Shown here piece by piece: positions 59,244 to 64,000 of a stretch of 64,000 bases of DNA. Location of the stretch: the NCBI GenBank assembly GCA_025200525.1, contig CM045758.1, forward strand, positions 192,856,463-192,920,462, given 5' to 3'. The translations under genes and the position numbers were made by a program. The stretch is from Camellia lanceoleosa. Lineage: Eukaryota > Streptophyta > Magnoliopsida > Ericales > Theaceae. Numbering within the stretch: the stretch's first letter is position 1; every line of letters starts with the position of its first letter. The notes beneath the pieces are model-generated. The model saw only the letters and a list, made by a program, of their open reading frames with translations, ran no database searches and was not told the origin of the DNA.

Positions 59244-61615
59244 TGTCACAATCCAAACCCGCCCTTATGGGTTTAGCACCGTAACCGGCTAGTAATCCGT
59301 GATTACCGAAGGCCTGCTTAATAGTAGAACAGTAAAACAAAGTACAGGGGCTAGCGGAAGCCAAAACAGTAATTTAAACAATGTCCAATGAGCTGTGATA
59401 GTCTGTATGTAAAAAGACTTTTCATACATATATACAATCAGTGCAAAATAGTATGTACAACATTTACAATCATTCAGGACAGAGACTTAATCCCTGTAAC
59501 AGTCTATACAGTCTATACAAAATAGAACAGAATGAGGGAAACTAAAACACCCCAAAGCCGTGGCTCGAGTGGGCTCGGAACCTCACAGTGAGGCACAGTA
59601 GTTGACTTTAACAAAAGTGAGTCTAACCCACGCTCTTAGCTCTGGTCTGGTGCCTGAACACCCACATATATATATGAGCAGTGAGCTAAAGCCCAGTGAA
59701 TAACATAATGCGTAAAGAGGTTGAGAATGAATGTCCTTACAGTAATGAAAACAGTTCATTAACTCAGTATTTCAGTCATTCAGTCATAACAGTCATATGT
59801 GATACATCCATTAGCATAGCAGTACAGTAAACAGTAGGTCTTAAAAGACCGAACAGTTAGTGATGGCCATCATACCAGTAAACAGAAGTTCCAAGATATG
59901 AACTGACAGAGATCTTTGTAACAGTAATAGCAACAGTAGTTGCTAAGGATGCCACAATACAGTTCAGAATAGAGGACATACATTCATTCAATTAACAGTA
60001 CAGTTTAACCATTCAGAAGATATTCGTATTTGAACATATCTTTACACAGTTGTTACTCACAGAATTCTAGACTACGGTTAAGCTAGAGCGCGTCCTCAGA
60101 TGCCAACCCTACACAGTTACAGATTGAACACACACTAAGCTACACAGTTGGGAAAATAATAACTTAATCCCTAATTTGCCTCGGTGTGGTTCTACATCTA
60201 TATCCTCATTAAGATGCTTAAACTAGGCCTAAGAATGCCTAGGATGGGATGAGAATGCAAGGATGCACTTTAAAAGCATTTTCAGAATTTTCAGAAAACA
60301 AGGGTCCCACTCGAGCGTTGGTTACTCCGCTCGAGCGTACATGCAGACAAAGGTTTCTGCTCGAGCATAGACTCACCTGCTCGAGCGTACTTCAAAACAA
60401 TCAAAAGTACTGGATAGGTGAAATTCACACTCAATTGGGCGCTCGACACCCGCTCGAGCGTAATACACAATGTCCCGTTCGAGCGTAAATTACCACACTC
60501 GAGCGGACTGCAAAACACAACAAAATGCTAGGAGCACGATTTTCACGCTCGAGCGCCAGTCACCCCGCTCAAGCGTGAGTTCAAAATCTGGAATTTCCAG
60601 ATTTGAACTTCAAGCTCAAAATCAAGTTTCAATGAACCAAATTCGATTCCTTTGGGCCCATTTCCTGGAAAACACTTGTAAATACATAGTATAACATGAT
60701 TTAAAGCTTAATTTGTAAAATTAAGGCCCAAAGGTGAGGGAATTAAACCCAATTTCAAACAGCACTTCAAGAACATGATGAATGTGTAACATGCAAGACT
60801 TTAAACCACTTTCAAGCTTTAAATACTTGCTCTACTGAGCCAATTCATCCAAAAACAAGATGAAATCATGGACTTTAACATAAACATGAACATGCATGCA
60901 CCAATTGCCATGAAATCAACATCCAAATGCAAGGATATAAACATGCATGCAAAGATTAAGCTTCCATTCAACAATTTAGCACCAATTCTAGACTCCAACC
61001 TCAAATGGACCATGAACCATGCAAAAACAATCTTAAATACATCAATAAAAGGTTGAATTATCTACCTTGGGTCTCCCAATTACAAGTTTAGAAGCTCAAT
61101 CAAGCAAGAACTCATTTAATCTTCTTAATTTCCAAGCAAAACAAAATGAAAACCAACTCTTCTAGGTCCCTCTCTCTCTATAGTCGGTTTATGTCTCTCA
61201 AATGGCTGATGAAATGTGTTAAGGCTCATATATGTGAATCAACTAAAGGCTTAAGACTTGGCCCACTAAGTGGTAGTTTGGTAATTAGAGCCAACTATGC
61301 AATTTAGCTTATTTTAATCTAATTTAATCATACTAAATCACATTTCAGATAAATATGTCATAAAATCTTATAAATTCTAATGATCATAAAACATCAATCG
61401 ATTTTAGATTAAGTCGCCGATAAGGCCTTCAATTCGCAATTTAAAACATAAAACATGGACAGATAAGTTTAACAGTCAACAGATAGATATGCATTTAAAC
61501 TAGCGCATTCAATTAGTCAATTCAGTATTTCAGTCGATTTAATTGCTTTTCATAATCAGTCTCAGTTTAGCAGTAATCAGTGGTTAATCGGTAAACAGTG
61601 GTGAGGGTTGTTACA
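59244..61615 (-). mobile_element. Solo LTR B (opposite orientation), TSD AGTGG
   Basis: 2372 bp, reading on the minus strand from TGTAACAACCCTCACCACTG to GGGTTTGGATTGTGACA. It is flanked by AGTGG (59239-59243 and 61616-61620). Same family as solo LTR A: shared blocks include the caccagaccggagct region, cgctctagct and the CGCTCGAGCG array. No internal region. It splits the LINE RNase H domain between HEVV and EIKTDSALALSQI. Confidence 0.93.
60309..60577. repeat. CGCTCGAGCG array in solo LTR B
   Basis: About a dozen palindromes (ctcgagcg core) and decayed versions (cgctcaagcg, gttcgagcg, ctcgagca), spaced 10-35 bp apart. Confidence 0.85.
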
Positions 61616-62453
61616 AGTGGAGATTAAAACAGATTCTGCATTGGCACTATCCCAAATCCAAGATGGTCCATGCATCAACTCTCCCTACAGAGCTGTTATT
61701 GAGGATGCCAAATTTCTGCTAAAAAGATGCCACTGTTCTCTAAAGCACACTCTGAGAAAGGGCAACAAATGTGCTGATCAACTAGCTCAGATTGGTGTTG
61801 TTCAAGATGAACATGTTGTACTGTTGGAAGATCCCCCGAATGTATTACAGGAGCTGCTTATTGCAGACTTAATTGGCACTGTTGAGCTAAGGGATTAGCC
61901 CTCTTGCTAATATGTTCTCTTGCTGCTATGTTTTATTTGTACTTCTAAACTTCTACTGTTATGTTTTTCCTTGAATAAAAAAAAAAAAAAAAAAAAAGGA
62001 GGACATCTATGCACAAATGCATTGGCAAAGCTTGGAGCAGAACAACCGAAGGACATATTGGTGGTCAATGAACCACCAGTGGAAATTAGGAGTTTGCTAC
62101 CAGGTAAATCTAGGGAAAGGGCTTAGCCCTGCTTTGTTCGTTTGATTTTCCGATGTACCTAAAAAAGAGAATATGCACTTGAGAAAAATGAGTTTATCAC
62201 ACTTTGTATGAGTTTACAAAACAAAACATAATTTGATTGGTTTAAAATTATGGACTTTTGACTTTCTTTCTATCCAAATATAAATTAAAGGGTGTTATCT
62301 AAGTCCTTGAAACTTACCACGGATTTTATTTTAATTATTCAAATTATTTATTTTATAAGATATTTTATGTATATTATTTATTAAAAAAATTATGTTGATA
62401 ACTTATTTATTTTATTATATTTGTCATTAAAAAAAAAAAAACACACAGTTCAC

Positions 62454-62652
62454 CATGTAATGTTTTACTAGAAACTTTTGATATTTTTTTGGGAAAATAG
62501 CCCAGAAACCAGTGGGGTGACCCCACCACCCCCACTGTTTTCTGATTGGTTTAAAATTTTTTTTTTTTCACTTTTGGTCTCACAGCCCCCCACGTGGAGG
62601 TAAGGGTGCTGGGGGTCCCAGCATGGTTGATTTTTTAGTAAAACATTATATG
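62454..62652. mobile_element. Small inverted-repeat element (MITE-like)
   Basis: The left end CATGTAATGTTTTACTAGAAA and the reverse complement of the right end, CATATAATGTTTTACTAAAAA, match at 19 of 21. Inside there is agtggggtgaccccaccacccccact. The 3' flank gccaaggct also occurs at the related sequence near 49583, so the true end may extend a few bases further. Confidence 0.6.
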
Positions 62653-62743
62653 CCAAGGCTAATTAAAAAATAAAAAAAAATAAAAAAAAAAACAAACAGT
62701 TCCTATGAGAAAAATTTATCATAAAAAAAGTCATTAATTATAA

Positions 62744-62860
62744 GTTTTAGCGACAATTTATAAAAATCATGAAAAAAAAGTTACTAATTGTCGATTTTTA
62801 GCGACATATATAAAAAATTGTCACAAAAAAATTATTTTTAGCGACAATTTTATTAAGACT
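62744..62860. repeat. TTTTAGCGACA repeats, CACTA-like subterminal debris
   Basis: ttttagcgacaattt or close variants occur near 62745, 62805 and 62837, with tcacaaaaaa and aattgtcg in between. Such GCGACA-bearing short repeats are typical subterminal motifs of CACTA transposons. Neither terminus is visible. Confidence 0.5.
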
Positions 62861-63597
62861 TATTTTCAATAGGGTCTGTTATGGTGTGCAACCCTTAAAG
62901 TTGCACATCATATGTAACCAACACAAAGAGTGTAAGTGTAAGGTGTAAACATAAAACAGAAGGCAAACAAAAAGGCGTAAATGGGTTGCATACCATGTGC
63001 CTTGCACACTTAAGAAAAGTCCTTTTCAATATGATTTGATGGGAATTAAGTCAAACTATTAACACCTATTAGTAGTTTTTCAAAGGTAGGATAAAGGAGA
63101 TTGATAGTGATAGGATTGTTAGTGAGAGAATTAGTAAAATTATGTTTGTTTTGTTAGTGAGGGGATTGTTAAATTATTTTTATATAAAACAAATATAAAA
63201 TAATAAACAAATAAAATTATGATTTTTACTTAACAACAAATACAAAAAATTAAATATTAATGTTTAAAAAAAAATTCCCAACAAGTTAAAAAAAAAATAT
63301 TTAGTTTACCGGTTGATCGGCCAGATGTCCCGATAGACGTCCGGCAACTCACTAAACCAACAGATTATTTTTATAATACCATCTCTACGCTCAAACTATC
63401 AATCTGCTCGCTCAAAACCCGTTCTAATCCGAACGGAATACCAATTCAAAAATCACAAACAAAACAAATATGAATTACATATACTGTTCATCCATGACAA
63501 TACACTCCGGACGGTAACGGCACCCAAACAAACGGGGCGAATGCTAAGTCTTTATCAGAAAGGGAGAAAAAAAAAATGTAAAGTCGTTCGCTGGTCG

Positions 63598-63659
63598 TTT
63601 ATATATTGGATAATATTACGCCTTCTGTCCGCCAGTTGGATCATAATTTGGATTTGAAA

Positions 63660-63692
<33 letters not shown>
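63598..63692 (+). promoter_or_regulatory. TATA box and (GA)n leader of the proline-rich gene
   Basis: TTTATATATTGG (63598-63609) lies ~90 bp upstream of the ATG at 63693 and is a good TATA candidate. The bases immediately before the ATG are an (AG)n run of about 14 units (63664-63692). GA-rich leaders are bound by BPC/GAGA-type factors in plants; a regulatory role here is inference. Confidence 0.6.
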
Positions 63693-63696
<4 letters not shown>

Positions 63697-64000
63697 GCAA
63701 CAACTCTTTTTCAACATCAATTATTCTATTTCTCACATTTTTCTTCTTCAGCTCATGCTTCCAACAAGCATATCCCAAACCCAATTCTTCAGTCACTCAA
63801 AACAACACTGAAGCACCACAATCCACATTAGGTGGTGGCACTAGCCCACCTGTCTACCAAAATGACTGCGGTTGTAGCCTCCCTCCACCATCACCACCAC
63901 CCCCTCCACAACCAGAATGTCCTCCTCCACCACCACCACCACCGCCGCCGCCTCCGCCACCCTCTCCACCGCCACCTCCAATACCAAAATGCCCTCCTCC
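63693..64000 (+). CDS. Secreted proline-rich / extensin-like protein, N-terminal part (runs off the window)
   Basis: An uninterrupted frame of 102 codons reaches the window edge. It begins MGNNSFSTS, then a hydrophobic stretch IILFLTFFFFSSC (about 10-22), a typical secretory signal peptide. A short polar spacer (about 25-57) with DCGCS follows, then a dense proline region of PPPSPPPPPP, PECPPPPP and IPKCPPP type. Cysteines inside the proline tract, together with the N-terminal layout, resemble the At4g06744-like LRR-extensin-type wall proteins, where leucine-rich repeats would follow. That part is outside the window, so a simple proline-rich or hybrid protein is equally possible. Probable cell-wall or apoplast location. 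The start is the first ATG after the GA leader. Confidence 0.75.

Larger units (their letters stand above)
52797..61898 (+). pseudogene. LINE ORF2: endonuclease, reverse transcriptase, RNase H (broken, split by two solo LTRs)
   Basis: The protein that nicks target DNA and reverse-transcribes the LINE RNA. The frame opens at 52797; the conserved part begins at Met 53091 (LFWNCRGAGNNIFKR). Endonuclease: ILVLMETKV, WLVAGDFND, ITWTNNR, SNHSPLVV. Reverse transcriptase: FRPISLCNVTYKIISK, FIPGRNTTDNI, IDLEKAYDRLSW, LRQGNPLSPYLF and catalytic FADDLILFA (about 55159). A zf-RVT motif LCPRCGSVSEDMPHLIRDC follows near 56335. The solo LTR at 56456 then interrupts; the frame resumes at 58803 with KLKLNVDGCSKGDPRQAGYGG (RNase H), is split again at 59244, and ends 61616-61898. 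Stops occur after 53315, 54140, 54198 and 55007; a frameshift lies between 55240 and 55367. Confidence 0.93.
51089..61999 (+). mobile_element. Inner full-length L1-type LINE (about 6.2 kb net)
   Basis: Starts directly after the 13-bp duplication, with a ~50-bp leader, ORF1 (51140-52501 or slightly beyond), ORF2 (to 61898), a short 3' UTR and a poly-A tail of about 20 (61978-61998). After removing the two solo LTRs and their 5-bp duplications, 6182 bp remain, close to full length for plant L1 elements. Both ORFs carry several stops and ORF2 at least one frameshift, so it is no longer autonomous. Confidence 0.93.
49962..62169 (+). mobile_element. Outer LINE (L1 type), 5'-truncated, interrupted by a second LINE
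   Basis: Flanked by a 14-bp duplication. Its own sequence is only 49962-51088 plus 62013-62169 (about 1.3 kb net), the 3' part of ORF2. It reads NEQGNWDVVLMNEIFSPNI and WRGSSDGVFTTSSAYN (zinc-binding RVT region), then PKIKLNTYGCRKLRGEGGFG and VIIETDAIQAMELL (RNase H), resuming after the inner LINE with CTNALAKLGAEQPKDILVV and ending at TAG near 62126 before an A-rich tail. A 50-bp internal duplication and several stops are present. Truncation at the 5' end is usual for LINE insertions. Confidence 0.9.
62184..63597. other. Gene-free stretch with small repeats
   Basis: Contains a ~199-bp inverted-repeat element (62454-62652) and gcgaca-type repeats (62744-62860), listed separately. From 63024 to 63200 there are atagtgataggattgttagtgaga words and AT-rich DNA. 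No exon. Confidence 0.5.

Overview
The window is nuclear DNA of a dicot (eudicot) plant. It is AT-rich, has short-exon plant genes with GT-AG introns, and more than half of it is transposable-element sequence. The species cannot be fixed from the sequence. Three host genes are visible, all on the + strand: a group IId WRKY transcription factor (16057-17892, three exons), a Dus1-type tRNA-dihydrouridine synthase (25329-45272, three exons, first intron about 17.5 kb), and the 5' end of a secreted proline-rich/extensin-like protein (63693 to the window edge). No tRNA, rRNA, CRISPR or bacterial-type operon was seen.

Layout. 1-16 kb is gene-free: an A-tailed retroposon remnant, a 511-bp tandem duplication, a roughly 2.9-kb terminal-inverted-repeat (TIR) element (3440-6359), two back-to-back hAT-type elements with exact 8-bp target duplications (9709-10354, 10384-10995), a foldback Mutator-type element with an exact 9-bp duplication (11463-12091), and a degenerate minisatellite. 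16-18 kb is the WRKY gene. 18-25 kb holds Tourist-like MITEs with TTA/TAA duplications and a second, decayed Mutator-type element carrying a nested foldback insert. 25-45 kb is the DUS1 gene, whose intron 1 contains a degenerate Tat-lineage Ty3/gypsy retrotransposon (26912-42710). That element has gag, protease, reverse transcriptase, two RNase H domains, integrase, a tandem-repeat 3' region and an antisense ORF. Inside it are an LTR of another family (28688-31729), hAT-type elements and a MITE. 46-50 kb has more MITEs and a 3 x 124-bp tandem array. 50-62 kb is a nest: a 5'-truncated LINE (49962-62169) contains a full-length L1-type LINE (51089-61999), which was hit twice by the same LTR family, leaving two solo LTRs in opposite orientation (56456-58802 and 59244-61615). 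62-64 kb has small repeats and then the proline-rich gene.

The host genes show no functional link to each other. The interest lies in the stratigraphy of the insertions, most of which can be ordered from target-site duplications. The oddest structures are the Tat element, whose left LTR is inverted so that both outer ends are U5-type ends; a gag junction suggesting recombination between two element copies; and arrays of the palindrome CGCTCGAGCG shared by three LTRs. I found no convincing new coding system.
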